From Paenibacillus sp. (GTDB taxonomy: Bacteria; Bacillota; Bacilli; Paenibacillales; Paenibacillaceae): DNA of 51,267 bases. How positions within the stretch are numbered: the stretch's first letter is position 1; each line of letters opens with the position of its first letter. Where the stretch lies: positions 1 through 51,267 of the forward strand of contig JAIRVF010000121.1 in assembly GCA_031254035.1 (NCBI GenBank). The letters run 5' to 3'. Below the pieces are notes generated by a model. It saw only the letters and a program-made list of their open reading frames with translations, did no database searches and had not been told where the DNA came from. The position numbers and the translations under genes are program-made. Below are positions 25,401 through 34,234 of the stretch, piece after piece.

Positions 25401-26834
25401 ATGGGCCTGCGGAATAAGATGTTTCTTCAGCATGCGGTCACGATCGTTCTGCTGCTTGCGGCGATGTACATCGTCGCCAACTATACGCTGAATAAAAGCA
25501 TGATCGAGCGGGACACCCAGACGCTTAGCCAATATTTTGCTCTGCACCGCATCGAGGCCCTCAAAATTGTCGGCGACAAAAAAATCAGCATGAACCAGCT
25601 TTTCTCCGGAACCTACGCACCGTTTATCGCCTCGCATCTGGCAGCCAATAGTAACTTTCAGGTACAGCTGTTCGCCCCGGATGAAACGATCGTCGGAAGC
25701 AGCAGCGACAAGGATAATCTTTTGAAGCGGGATGATATTAAGGCGGCGCTGCAGGGTCAAAGCGCAGCGGTCATCACGGAGAGGGAAGGCATGCAAACGC
25801 TGATTTATTCTGCGCCAATTTGGTACGAAGGAAAGATTGTGGGCGGATTCCGGTATTTGCTGGATTTGAGCCAGAACGTGGAAACTTTGAATCGGATGCG
25901 AATCTGGTTTACAGGCGCCGCAGTTGGGTGCCTCATATTGTCCCTGCTTGCAAGCTATTCCTTTGCTTCGTTTCTGATGCGACCTTTGCATGCTTTGCAG
26001 CGTGCGCTTAAACGCGTATCGGTCGGGGATTTCAGCAGCAAAATCGAGGTGAACACCAAGGATGAAATCGGAGAGCTGGCGGACAGCTTTAATCGGATGT
26101 CCCACGCGCTTCAACATCATATCGAGCTGCTTCATTACGAGCAGGGCAAGCAGAAAGCATTTTATGACAACATCACACATGAATTCAAAACACCGCTGAC
26201 ATCGGTTATCGGCTTTTCCGAGCTGATCTCCAAAATGCAGCGGATCGAGGATATCCAGGAATGCAATCAATATATTCGCAAGGAAAGCTCACGGCTTTTG
26301 AATATGGTGGAGGAACTTCTACAGACGTCTCTTAAAGGGGATGAGGCTTGGCGGATTCGGCCAGAAAAGGCCGATCTTGGCGCTCTTATTGCGGACAGCC
26401 TGAGGATTATGAAGCCGACACTTGCGAAATCCATGATTTCGACGACGGTGAAAGGTTCGCATTTTGAGGTGTATCTGGATCCAAAACGGACGCAGCAGGT
26501 ACTGTTCAACATTATCGACAACGCCATCAGGCACAGCGAATGCACGCATTTGCATATCGAACTGAAGGAGCAGGAAAGAAGCGGAACCATCACCATTACC
26601 GATAACGGCAAAGGAGTCCTGGAGCAGGATCTGCCCAAACTGTTTCTTCCTTCCGAAGAAAAGCAGGATCGCGTGATTTCCAAGGAATCGCATGGCCTCG
26701 GGCTGCCGCTTTGCAAACAGTTGATGGAACTTCAAGGCGGGGAATTAACACTGTCTAGCCGACCGGGAAAAGGGACCGAAGTGCAGCTTGTATTCAGCAA
26801 AGATCTGCCAATGAAAGCGTTGTTACAAAACTGA
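25401..26834 (+). CDS. Membrane sensor histidine kinase
   Basis: 477 residues. Membrane helices at about 8-28 and 168-190 enclose a 140-residue extracytoplasmic sensor with a Cache/sCache-like look (FAPDETIVGSSSDKDNLLKRDDIKAAL). A HAMP domain follows (190-242), then HisKA with NITHEFKTPLTS (H260) and an HATPase with NIIDNAIRHSE, ITDNGKGV and HGLGLPLCKQLM. It forms the two-component pair with the preceding regulator. GGAGGTATAAGG spans the end of that gene and provides the ribosome site. The signal is unknown; the ABC importer downstream suggests sensing of its substrate (inference). Confidence 0.93.
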   Translation: MGLRNKMFLQHAVTIVLLLAAMYIVANYTLNKSMIERDTQTLSQYFALHRIEALKIVGDKKISMNQLFSGTYAPFIASHLAANSNFQVQLFAPDETIVGSSSDKDNLLKRDDIKAALQGQSAAVITEREGMQTLIYSAPIWYEGKIVGGFRYLLDLSQNVETLNRMRIWFTGAAVGCLILSLLASYSFASFLMRPLHALQRALKRVSVGDFSSKIEVNTKDEIGELADSFNRMSHALQHHIELLHYEQGKQKAFYDNITHEFKTPLTSVIGFSELISKMQRIEDIQECNQYIRKESSRLLNMVEELLQTSLKGDEAWRIRPEKADLGALIADSLRIMKPTLAKSMISTTVKGSHFEVYLDPKRTQQVLFNIIDNAIRHSECTHLHIELKEQERSGTITITDNGKGVLEQDLPKLFLPSEEKQDRVISKESHGLGLPLCKQLMELQGGELTLSSRPGKGTEVQLVFSKDLPMKALLQN

Positions 26835-26877
26835 TACAAAGCTACTATTTTTCTGAGATAAAAGGAGGGTAAAGTGA

Positions 26878-27663
26878 ATGCCAGAGGAAAAGAAAGGGCT
26901 TTCATGGTTCCGCCTCATCGTTTTGCAAGTCATCATCGGCTGTGTTCTGATCGGTATTTGCTCTTATATCTTCCGGATTCCGATGGATGAAGTCCGTATC
27001 GCTTCGCCCCAGCAGGATCAGTCAGAAAGGTTTGCGGGCATCCCGATGCGGATCGATCTGACCTATCCCGGATTGGGAAACGTCATTCTGGACGATCCAA
27101 AGGAGCTGCTGAGTCTGAAGTCTTCGTTTTCGAATCTACTGACAGCAGGCAAGGAGGAACAAGGCGCTAAAGAATCGCGTCTGCTGCTTACCGGCAGCAT
27201 CGCATACCTAGATCAGGAAGATATTCCATTCCAGGTGCAGACGAGCGCCTTCCAATTTGGCCAAGTCTCGGTGAATTCGCTGAACGTAAGCGCAAATATC
27301 CGTAAGCTGCAAAGTACACTGATCGATAAGGTGTTTACATCGTCAATGATCAGTGCGGCGGCGGAGAAACCGGAAAATGAGGCTTACTCCCTTGAGCAAG
27401 GCGTCATGACGCCACTTTCCGAGGCAGATCGTAAGGCGCTCACGGTGCAGATCCGCACCGCAGCACGCGTCATCGATTTCAGTCGCTTCGAGGATCTGGA
27501 GAGACAGCCGGACAAGCATATTGTCATATCGCTGCCGGCTTCCGAAGAGGGAAAAAAGCACTGGCTTCACATCGACCGGTTTAACAGCGCTTACATGGTG
27601 GTGTACGACTTGCTGGATGAAACGAACCAAAGAGCCTATTTCAAACTTAACGTTGCCTCATGA
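26878..27663 (+). CDS. Membrane-anchored extracytoplasmic protein, unknown function
   Basis: 261 residues: one N-terminal membrane helix (about 12-34, LIVLQVIIGCVLIGICSYIF) and a soluble domain outside. No family is firmly recognised; it resembles DUF3919-type proteins only in size and layout. AAGGAGGG precedes the ATG. It sits between the sensor kinase and the first binding protein in one operon, so it may help the sensor or the importer. Confidence 0.75.
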   Translation: MPEEKKGLSWFRLIVLQVIIGCVLIGICSYIFRIPMDEVRIASPQQDQSERFAGIPMRIDLTYPGLGNVILDDPKELLSLKSSFSNLLTAGKEEQGAKESRLLLTGSIAYLDQEDIPFQVQTSAFQFGQVSVNSLNVSANIRKLQSTLIDKVFTSSMISAAAEKPENEAYSLEQGVMTPLSEADRKALTVQIRTAARVIDFSRFEDLERQPDKHIVISLPASEEGKKHWLHIDRFNSAYMVVYDLLDETNQRAYFKLNVAS

Positions 27664-27688
27664 TCACAATGAAGGGATGGTTTGAAGT

Positions 27689-28726
27689 ATGGCGGCTAGA
27701 AAAAAAAGCAACAGCTCGGTCATCATTTTGGCGGTAGTTATCGTTGTTTTGGTTGGCGGATTTTTCTTATACAAATCAGGGGTGTTCGGCGGTAAAGGCA
27801 AAGAGAAAATTACCGTGTATTCCATCTTCCAGGAGGAAGAGGCACGCAAAATCCTGGATAAATTCAAAGAGGAAACAGGCATTGACTATGACATTCTGCG
27901 TCTGCCAAGTGGCGAGGCTGTTTCCCGTGTGCAAAATGAAATGCTGAATCCGCAAGCAGACTTTCTGATGGGCGGTCCTGCCGATTCGCATGAAATTCTG
28001 AAAAAATCCGGGGCGCTCGAAGAATACGTTTCACCTAACGCTTCCGATGTTCCGGATAATATGAAAGATAAAGATGGATTCTGGACTGGGTTTTATCTAA
28101 ATCCGATCGCTATTGGCGTCAATGAGGAACGCTGGAAAGAGAAGTATGGCAGCGATCCGTATCCCGAAACCTTCAAAGATTTGCTTGATCCGAAGTTTAA
28201 GGGCGAGATTGGCATGTCCGACCCTGCAACTTCCGGTACGGCTTACACCGCTATTGCTTCTCTTTCCCAAGTATGGGGAGAGGATGAAACGCTGAACTAC
28301 ATGAAGCAGCTTCTGCCAAACTTGAAGGAAAGACCAAAATCCGGCATCGAACCGATCCAAAAGGCCGCTAAAGGCGAGTACACCATCGGTGTGACCTTCC
28401 TTGGCGACCAACTTAAGATTAAAAACCAAGGCAATCCAATCCACAGCATCGTTCCTGAAGCAGCTGGCTATGAAATCGGTGGCTTGTCCATCGTAAAAGG
28501 CGGACCTAATACGAAGGCAGCGGAGAAGCTGATGGATTTCATGCTGACCAATACACCGGGCGAAATTTACACACAATCCGCATTTGCGGTTTCCACCAAG
28601 CCATCTGTAGCTATTCCACAAGGCGGCATCGATATCAAATCGACCAAATACAATAAAGATTACGATCTTTGGAAAGCAGCCGAACAGCGCAAAGATCTGC
28701 AGGATGCTTTGAAGAGTTTGCGATAA
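27689..28726 (+). CDS. ABC importer substrate-binding protein, membrane-anchored (first copy)
   Basis: 345 residues. An N-terminal helix (VIILAVVIVVLVGGFFLY) without a lipobox cysteine should act as an uncleaved anchor. The rest is a type-II periplasmic binding fold of the FbpA/AfuA/PhnS class: VYSIFQEEEARKILDKFKEETGI, LRLPSGEAVSRVQNE, PADFLMGGPADSHE and DPATSGTAYTAIASLSQ. Iron(III), 2-aminoethylphosphonate, phosphoglycerate and thiamine are known ligands of relatives; the ligand here cannot be told. It is clearly related to the second binding protein at 32055. A hairpin just after the stop may raise its mRNA level over the permease. Confidence 0.9.
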   Translation: MAARKKSNSSVIILAVVIVVLVGGFFLYKSGVFGGKGKEKITVYSIFQEEEARKILDKFKEETGIDYDILRLPSGEAVSRVQNEMLNPQADFLMGGPADSHEILKKSGALEEYVSPNASDVPDNMKDKDGFWTGFYLNPIAIGVNEERWKEKYGSDPYPETFKDLLDPKFKGEIGMSDPATSGTAYTAIASLSQVWGEDETLNYMKQLLPNLKERPKSGIEPIQKAAKGEYTIGVTFLGDQLKIKNQGNPIHSIVPEAAGYEIGGLSIVKGGPNTKAAEKLMDFMLTNTPGEIYTQSAFAVSTKPSVAIPQGGIDIKSTKYNKDYDLWKAAEQRKDLQDALKSLR

Positions 28727-28738
28727 TCGATAGCTGAG

Positions 28739-28775
28739 AGGGGCATTGCGGGTGGTCCAATCCGCACTGCCCTTT
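28739..28775 (+). terminator. Intra-operon attenuator hairpin
   Basis: AGGGGCATTGCGG (28739-28751) pairs with CCGCACTGCCCTT (28762-28774) with one internal mismatch, and TTT follows. Placed between binding-protein and permease genes, it fits partial termination or 3' mRNA protection. Confidence 0.65.
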
Positions 28776-28813
28776 CACATGGATAGACAGAAGAAAGGTG
28801 GGTGTCGCACCTA

Positions 28814-30469
28814 ATGAAAGAGAAAAAGGGCTTTGGGGAATCGCTTAGCAGGCTCCTGAAAGATCCGTCATCATTAGTACTGGTTTTGACCAGCTTTATC
28901 GTATTGGCTCTGTTCGTCATTTATCCGCTCATTGTTGTTGTCTTTACCTCGGGTTTTGACAGCTGGGGGACATTCTTCAGCAAACCTCGCTATGGCAAGG
29001 CGCTTCTGAATACGATAGTCAGCTCCTCGCTGTCGGCCCTGACGGCGACGGTCATCGGTTTTATTTACGCCTACGCGATTCATTACAGCAATATCGTGGG
29101 CAAGAAATTTTTCCGCTTTATCGCCTTTATCCCGCTATTGGCTCCATCGGTCATGAGCGGTCTGGCGTTTCTGCTGTTATTCGGACGCGGCGGTATGATT
29201 TCACATTGGCTGAAATCCACGTTTGGTATTGAACTAGACTTGTACGGTCTACCGGGTCTTTGGATCGTTCAGACGATCTCTTATTTCCCGCTGGCGTACA
29301 TGACGATCACCGGCGTGCTGCGCTCCATTTCGCCGAATCTTGAAATCGCAGCCCAAAATCTTGGTGCGCGTGGCTTCCGGTTATTCCGGACGATAACGCT
29401 TAAACTCGCGCTTCCAGGCGTGATTAATGCATTTTTGCTGGTAGCGATCAACTGTTTTGCCGACTTCGGGAATCCGAAGCTGATCGGTGGCAACTATTCG
29501 CTGCTGGCGGTTGAGATTTATGGAGAAATTATTAACAACGAGCCAGGGCTGGCTTCGGTAATGGGGATTATTCTCGTCATTCCGGCGCTGCTAGTCTTCT
29601 GGTTGCAAAACAAGGTCCTGTCCAAAGGCTCTTATTCCACGGTGACGGGCAAGCCGGTTTCCGGCCTGAAACGGATTACAACATCGAAGAGAACCGATGT
29701 GATGCTTTTTGTTTTCAACACGCTTGTCTCCATTTTTATCATTTCTATGTTTGCGATTACGATTTTGTTTGCTTTTACGAAAAACTTCGGACGCGACAAC
29801 ACGTTTACGCTTGATCACTTGATGAAGGTCGTATTTAGCTCTTCCAGTCCGGCAGTTATGAACAGTTTGGTGCTTTCACTGGTGAGTGCGATTTTAGCAG
29901 TCGCGTTTGCACTCGTTCTTGCCTATACCGTGGTCCGTAAACCGTTTCCGGGCAAAAAATTGCTGGATTTTAGTGCGGTGCTTCCAATTGCCCTTCCGGG
30001 CACTTTTGTCGGCCTGGCTCTCATCGTGACCTTCAGCAAAGGTCCGATCGTACTGCAGGGATCTGCGGCACTGATCGTGATCGCCATGCTGCTCAAGCAG
30101 ATGCCTGTCGGATACCGCGGATTGACCGCATCCTTCAAGCAGGTGGACAAATCTATCGAGGAGGCTGCCACGAATCTTGGGGCGAACAGCCGCAAGACAT
30201 TGACGACCATTGTATTTCCAATGCTGCAAAAAACCGTCGTAGCCAATTTTGTCTATGCGTTTATGAAAAATATGAATACCTTGAGTACGATCATTTTCCT
30301 GATTACCCCCAAATGGGTGGTTGCGGCCGTTTCGATCTTCAACTACGCGGAAACGGGAACCTATTACTGGGCGGCGGCCGTTGCGGTGGGCCTGATGGGG
30401 GCGACACTCGGCACGCTTGGCGTTATTAAGCTGATTTTCCGCTCCAAGGTTAAAATATTCGACTTCTAG
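28814..30469 (+). CDS. ABC importer permease, two fused inner-membrane domains
   Basis: About 551 residues with about 12 membrane helices. Two BPD_transp_1 domains occur in one chain, each with an EAA-type loop that contacts the ATPase (EIAAQNLGARGFRLFRTITLKLALPG and EEAATNLGANSRKTLTTIVFPML). This is the FbpB/PhnV/SfuB class. The ATG at 28814 lies about 12 bases after AAAGGTGGG; an in-frame GTG at 28802 is too close to that site. It pairs with the ATPase after a 380-bp gap rich in hairpins. Confidence 0.92.
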   Translation: MKEKKGFGESLSRLLKDPSSLVLVLTSFIVLALFVIYPLIVVVFTSGFDSWGTFFSKPRYGKALLNTIVSSSLSALTATVIGFIYAYAIHYSNIVGKKFFRFIAFIPLLAPSVMSGLAFLLLFGRGGMISHWLKSTFGIELDLYGLPGLWIVQTISYFPLAYMTITGVLRSISPNLEIAAQNLGARGFRLFRTITLKLALPGVINAFLLVAINCFADFGNPKLIGGNYSLLAVEIYGEIINNEPGLASVMGIILVIPALLVFWLQNKVLSKGSYSTVTGKPVSGLKRITTSKRTDVMLFVFNTLVSIFIISMFAITILFAFTKNFGRDNTFTLDHLMKVVFSSSSPAVMNSLVLSLVSAILAVAFALVLAYTVVRKPFPGKKLLDFSAVLPIALPGTFVGLALIVTFSKGPIVLQGSAALIVIAMLLKQMPVGYRGLTASFKQVDKSIEEAATNLGANSRKTLTTIVFPMLQKTVVANFVYAFMKNMNTLSTIIFLITPKWVVAAVSIFNYAETGTYYWAAAVAVGLMGATLGTLGVIKLIFRSKVKIFDF

Positions 30470-30850
30470 AGGCCGATTTTGATAAGAAAACCAAATCGAG
30501 GCCAGTTCAAGGATGAGCGACCGCGATTCAAAGGTAGGTTTTCTTGCGATATAGAATTTCATCAGCTTCCGCTGATAACGTATAAATTCTATATCTAACA
30601 CGAAGTGAATCAGGTAGCTGGTTCGACATCGAATCTTGAATTCAGCCGGGCCTAAGCAGATGCTTACGAAGTCGTTTTCTACGAAAACGTGTAGCTCTGC
30701 TCCTCAGTCCCTAGCTTCATTCAACTGAAGCGTTTTGAAAAAACGCACATCGAAAGCACAAGCTTCGATGCTGGAAACCGGCCTTTTCGATTACGAATTT
30801 TGAGCCCATAGGGTCCCACAGCAAAATTGAAGAAACAGGGAGTGTACATT
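30470..30850 (+). other. Hairpin-rich leader between permease and ATPase genes
   Basis: The 380-bp gap is unusual inside an ABC operon. It holds a long hairpin at 30548-30595 (GATATAGAATTT with AAATTCTATATC enclosing ATCAGC-TTCC-GCTGAT), a 7-bp stem at 30673-30689 (CGTTTTC/GAAAACG), another at 30730-30746 (GCGTTTT/AAAACGC) and a fourth near 30748-30770 (CATCGAA/TTCGATG). No ORF is supported. Confidence 0.7.
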
Positions 30851-31936
30851 ATGGAATCACAGGTACTGCTTGATTTGAAAGACGTAAACAAAGTGTTCGG
30901 GCAAAACCACGTCCTCAAAAATATCAATCTGCAAATCGAACGGGGCAAATTCATTACTTTTCTGGGTCCCAGCGGTTGTGGCAAAACAACGCTCCTTCGC
31001 TCCATCGCAGGTTTTTATACCGTGGATCAGGGGGAAGTATGGATTGACGGGAAAATGGTAAACGATCTGCCGCCGTACAAAAGAGGAACGCCGATGGTGT
31101 TCCAGGAGTATGCTCTTTTCCCGCATATGACCGTGTTTGACAATGTGGCGTATGGGCTGGATATTAAAAAGGTACCGGAAGCCGAGGTACAGCAGCGAGT
31201 GATGGCATCTTTGGCTCAGGTTAAACTGACGGGCCTCGAGGAGCGTTACCCGCATGAAATGTCCGGCGGCCAACAGCAGCGCGTGGCGATGGCTCGTGCA
31301 CTCGTGATGAATTCACCGATCATCCTGCTTGATGAGCCGCTCAGTAACCTTGATGCCAAACTGCGCGAGGAGGTTCGCGTCGAACTTCGAAACATCCAAC
31401 AAGAGCTTGGCCTCACGGTCATCTACGTAACGCATGATCAATTGGAAGCGTTGTCGATGTCGGACTATATTGTCGTTTTCAATAAAGGGAAAATTGATCA
31501 ATACGGAACGCCGCATGAAATTTATTATAAGCCGCGCACCCGTTATGTGGCCGATTTTATCGGGACGACCAATTTCATCGAAGGCGTGGTCGAACGCCAG
31601 GACGGAAATACTGCACACGTGGTCTATGGAAAAGGGCAAAAGGTGGCGATTCCGACCGAAGGTTCCTGGTCCCCGGGCGAAAAGGTCATTCTCAGCGTAA
31701 GGCCGGAATCCTTGCGCCTTAACCCTACGGAAACAGTGGATTTTCATATGAATGGCAAAGTGAAGTCTTCCATGTTCCTTGGCGAGAAGGAAAGGTATTT
31801 CATTGCGGACGATGAGGGCAAGGAATGGATTATCGACGCTTATGATATTGGCCAAACTTCATATGACGGTGGCGTTACTTTTGCGGCGAGTGCGGAAAAA
31901 ATACACATTATTCAGTACGATAAGAGGGAAGCATAA
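30851..31936 (+). CDS. ABC importer ATPase (FbpC/PotA class)
   Basis: About 361 residues. Walker A is GPSGCGKTT, the signature is MSGGQQQR, Walker B with switch is IILLDEPLSNLD and the H-loop lies in YVTHDQ. A C-terminal TOBE-like domain spans about 240-361 (VILSVRPESLRL). The start is at 30851 because AGGGAG lies eight bases upstream; the frame stays open to a TTG at 30827 that lacks a site. It should drive the fused permease upstream. A strong terminator follows. Confidence 0.94.
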   Translation: MESQVLLDLKDVNKVFGQNHVLKNINLQIERGKFITFLGPSGCGKTTLLRSIAGFYTVDQGEVWIDGKMVNDLPPYKRGTPMVFQEYALFPHMTVFDNVAYGLDIKKVPEAEVQQRVMASLAQVKLTGLEERYPHEMSGGQQQRVAMARALVMNSPIILLDEPLSNLDAKLREEVRVELRNIQQELGLTVIYVTHDQLEALSMSDYIVVFNKGKIDQYGTPHEIYYKPRTRYVADFIGTTNFIEGVVERQDGNTAHVVYGKGQKVAIPTEGSWSPGEKVILSVRPESLRLNPTETVDFHMNGKVKSSMFLGEKERYFIADDEGKEWIIDAYDIGQTSYDGGVTFAASAEKIHIIQYDKREA

Positions 31937-31954
31937 ATTTATAGATTGAGCCTG

Positions 31955-31983
31955 AAAAGGAAAACGAATTTGTTTTCCTTTTT
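31955..31983 (+). terminator. Terminator after the ATPase gene
   Basis: AAAAGGAAAAC (31955-31965), loop GAATTT, GTTTTCCTTTT (31972-31982) ending in a T-run. Confidence 0.85.
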
Positions 31984-32054
31984 GGCTTGTATATAGGTTT
32001 GCTTGCAAGAACCTCGCTTCAAATAGAACGCTCATGCAGAAGGGGGAGGCCAAT

Positions 32055-33074
32055 ATGATGAGAAAAGGGAGCATAATCCTGGTACTGGCTGCTGCTTTGA
32101 TTCTGGGTTTGATCTGGCTCTACCCAGGCAAGACAGCCAATCCACCGCTGAAGGTGTATGTCATTTTCCAGGAGGATGAAGCCCGCATGCTGCTGGAAAA
32201 GTTTAAGAAGGAAACCGGCCAAGCATACGAAGTGATCCGGATGTCCAGTGGAGAAGCAAGTTACCACCTGTTGGACACAGATAACACTGGCGTAGATGTG
32301 GTGCTTGGAGGGACCGCGGACCTCCATGAACAATTGAAAAACAGCGGTAAGCTGCTTCGTTACACACCGCGTATGAGCGATAAAATACCAGATGCCTATA
32401 AGGATAAGCAGGGGTATTGGACAGGCATGTACATGGGGGCACTCTCCATAGGCGTAAATGAACAGGTATGGAAACAGGATCCGGAACTTGCGCCGCTCCC
32501 GTATCCTGAACGTTATGAAGATCTGCTCCGTCCTGAGCTGAAGGGGAAAATTGAGATACCAGATCCCGAGACATCCGGTACCGGCTACACGATTCTTGCT
32601 TCGCTTGCACAGGAACGTGGCCCAGAGAAAGCGGTTGAGCTCATGCATGCGCTGAAGCAGCAGAGTTCATCCACCACCTTCTCAGGCATTACCTCGGCGC
32701 AGCGTCTGGCTGTCGGAGATGTCGCCGCTGTTGTCTGTTTTATGGGTGATCAACTACGGTTTGCGAACTCCGGTTATGCCATCCATTCCTCGATTCCACC
32801 CAAAGCCGGGTGGGAAATCGGTGGCGTATCCATTCTCAAAAATGGGGGCAATCGGAAGGCGGCGAAGAAGCTCATTGATTTCGTATTGTCCAAAAACGCG
32901 CAAACGGCTTATATGAATGCGGCTTTCTCCCTTCCGGTCATCCCCGGGATTCAGCCTAATCCGCTGTTGGCCGACGTTCATATTGGTCAACTGCTAACTA
33001 GCTACCGAGCAGATGAAGCGGCTACAGCCCGGCCGGAGCTGATGAAGCGATGGAGAGATGCAAGCAAGCAATAA
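32055..33074 (+). CDS. ABC importer substrate-binding protein, membrane-anchored (second copy)
   Basis: About 339 residues and a clear paralogue of the protein at 27689: the same anchor-type N-terminus (IILVLAAALILGLIWLYP, no lipobox), VIFQEDEARMLLEKFKKETGQ, VIRMSSGEASY, GTADLHEQLKNSGKLL, PDPETSGTGYTILASLAQ and WEIGGVSILKNGGNRKAAKKLIDFVLS. GGGGGAGG lies five to eight bases before two adjacent ATGs; the more upstream ATG at 32034 precedes that site. A terminator separates it from the ATPase gene, so it may be expressed independently. Two binding proteins for one importer suggest different ligands or affinities. Confidence 0.9.
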   Translation: MMRKGSIILVLAAALILGLIWLYPGKTANPPLKVYVIFQEDEARMLLEKFKKETGQAYEVIRMSSGEASYHLLDTDNTGVDVVLGGTADLHEQLKNSGKLLRYTPRMSDKIPDAYKDKQGYWTGMYMGALSIGVNEQVWKQDPELAPLPYPERYEDLLRPELKGKIEIPDPETSGTGYTILASLAQERGPEKAVELMHALKQQSSSTTFSGITSAQRLAVGDVAAVVCFMGDQLRFANSGYAIHSSIPPKAGWEIGGVSILKNGGNRKAAKKLIDFVLSKNAQTAYMNAAFSLPVIPGIQPNPLLADVHIGQLLTSYRADEAATARPELMKRWRDASKQ

Positions 33075-33334
33075 AAAGCAGTGTGATTGGATTATGCCGC
33101 CCATATAGGGGGGAGTTCAACAATAGTTGGATAGTGGAAGGAAAGAATCTCCTCAAGAAATGGCTCGTATCCTATCGACCATCACAGTGAATAGTCCCTT
33201 GTTTGCTGTTGGTGTCACCACCAACAATGAAAATGTATGTAAATGCGTGCGAACGCCGATCTTTCTCTCAAAGGTAATGTAGTTTTAAGCCTTGAATGAT
33301 GCATTTTTCAAACTTTGTGATATCATGAGAATTT

Positions 33335-33517
33335 CTAACGAAACGTGGTATCGCTATTTGTGCCAAAAGAGGCATTTGAAAATTCTAACGAAACTGGATA
33401 TCGCTATTAAGCTAAATAAGGTTTTTTGTCTGGAATTATCTCAAATAGCGCTTTGTAGTTTCGTTAGATTTGATTTGCCCTTGTTTTTGAGGTAATAGCG
33501 ATCTGTAGTTTCGTTAG
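33335..33517 (+). repeat. 183-bp palindromic element, left inverted copy
   Basis: Four CTAACGAAAC boxes, two direct then two inverted, with CGCTATT half-sites. It is about 95 percent identical by eye to the reverse complement of 49061-49243, which is also 183 bp. Confidence 0.9.
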
Positions 33518-33567
33518 GGACTATAACCATCGGTTTCTCAGCAGCTTGGGTCGTTATTCTTTAATCC

Positions 33568-33666
33568 AAGGTAGGTGAAGGGGACGAAATCGATCTGTAG
33601 CGACGAAGTGCTCGCCTAAAAGCTTTCCGAAGGAAAGCTAGCATCGAAAGCATATGCTTTGTCTCC
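33568..33666 (+). repeat. 99-bp dispersed unit, copy 1
   Basis: Starts AAGGTAGGTGAAGGGGACG and ends GCATATGCTTTGTCTCC. An internal hairpin is AGCTTTCC-GAA-GGAAAGCT. Same as 33783-33881, and as 48932-49029 on the other strand. Confidence 0.85.
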
Positions 33667-33686
33667 GAATTTATATGTTAACTGTC

Positions 33687-33730
33687 GACTGCTTTTTCGG
33701 TAACTACCGAAGAGCAGTCATTTTTGTTTT
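33687..33730 (+). terminator. Terminator-like hairpin inside the repeat region
   Basis: GACTGCT (33687-33693) and TTCGGTA pair with TACCGAA and AGCAGTC (33705-33719), followed by ATTTTTGTTTT. Confidence 0.65.
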
Positions 33731-33738
33731 CCTTCAAG

Positions 33739-33759
33739 CGGCTCTTTTTCGAAGAGCCG
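33739..33759 (+). other. Second hairpin
   Basis: CGGCTCTT-TTTCG-AAGAGCCG, an 8-bp perfect stem with no T-run. Confidence 0.5.
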
Positions 33760-33782
33760 TTAAGCATTATCTAACAGTATGC

Positions 33783-33881
33783 GAGGTAGCGGAGGGGACG
33801 GAATCGTTCTGAAGAAGCGTTAGCGTTCGCCTAAAAGCTTTCCAAAGGAAAGCTAGCATCGAAAGCATATGCTTTGTCTCC
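33783..33881 (+). repeat. 99-bp dispersed unit, copy 2
   Basis: Same unit as 33568-33666, beginning GAGGTAGCGGAGGGGACGG. It is immediately followed by a TTGGAGACA stretch shared with the right flank. Confidence 0.85.
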
Positions 33882-33932
33882 GTAATTATACATTTAAGAA
33901 TAGTTCAAAAAATTTTGGAGACAACAGCGATC

Positions 33933-33960
33933 AGAAGAACGATCCGTAACCACAGCGGCC
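33933..33960 (+). repeat. 28-bp dispersed unit
   Basis: AGAAGAACGATCC then GTAACCACAGCGGCC. Related to 6739-6794 and to 48849-48876 (opposite strand). Confidence 0.8.
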
Positions 33961-34122
33961 AACTCGCATACAATAGAACTTGTTTTAAGGAAAATGAGAA
34001 AAAACCAAACCATTTCTATAGCATTTTCCACCGCTTTAGCTTTTTCCACATCGTAAAAACCGTTGATATATAAGGAGTCTTCGGATTTCTATACATCATG
34101 GAGGGTCAATAAAACACAGTAA

Positions 34123-34137
34123 ATGAAAACGCTTTAT
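34123..34137. promoter_or_regulatory. cre-like box before the lpl-type operon
   Basis: ATGAAAACGCTTTAT matches WTGNAANCGNWNNCW except the C at position 14. It lies 112 bp before the first gene, a plausible place for CcpA control. Confidence 0.4.
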
Positions 34138-34234
34138 TTACGAAAAAATATCCTCCGTCTACAATGTGAATTGTCCGAAGCGTCTTTCGGAAACAACTCA
34201 AACTTACCTTATCGAAGACCAAGGGGGGTATAAA

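Larger units (their letters stand above)
33075..34234. other. 1.16-kb intergenic repeat region upstream of the lpl-cohesin run
   Basis: No gene is supported. It holds, in order, a palindromic 183-bp element (33335-33517), a 99-bp unit (33568-33666), two hairpins, a second 99-bp unit (33783-33881), a 28-bp unit (33933-33960) and a cre-like box (34123-34137). The short ORF at 33292-33495 is just an open frame through the palindromic element. Confidence 0.8.

Noticed and set aside
33292..33495. Open frame of 67 codons
   Set aside because: It runs through the palindromic 183-bp repeat and has no ribosome site.
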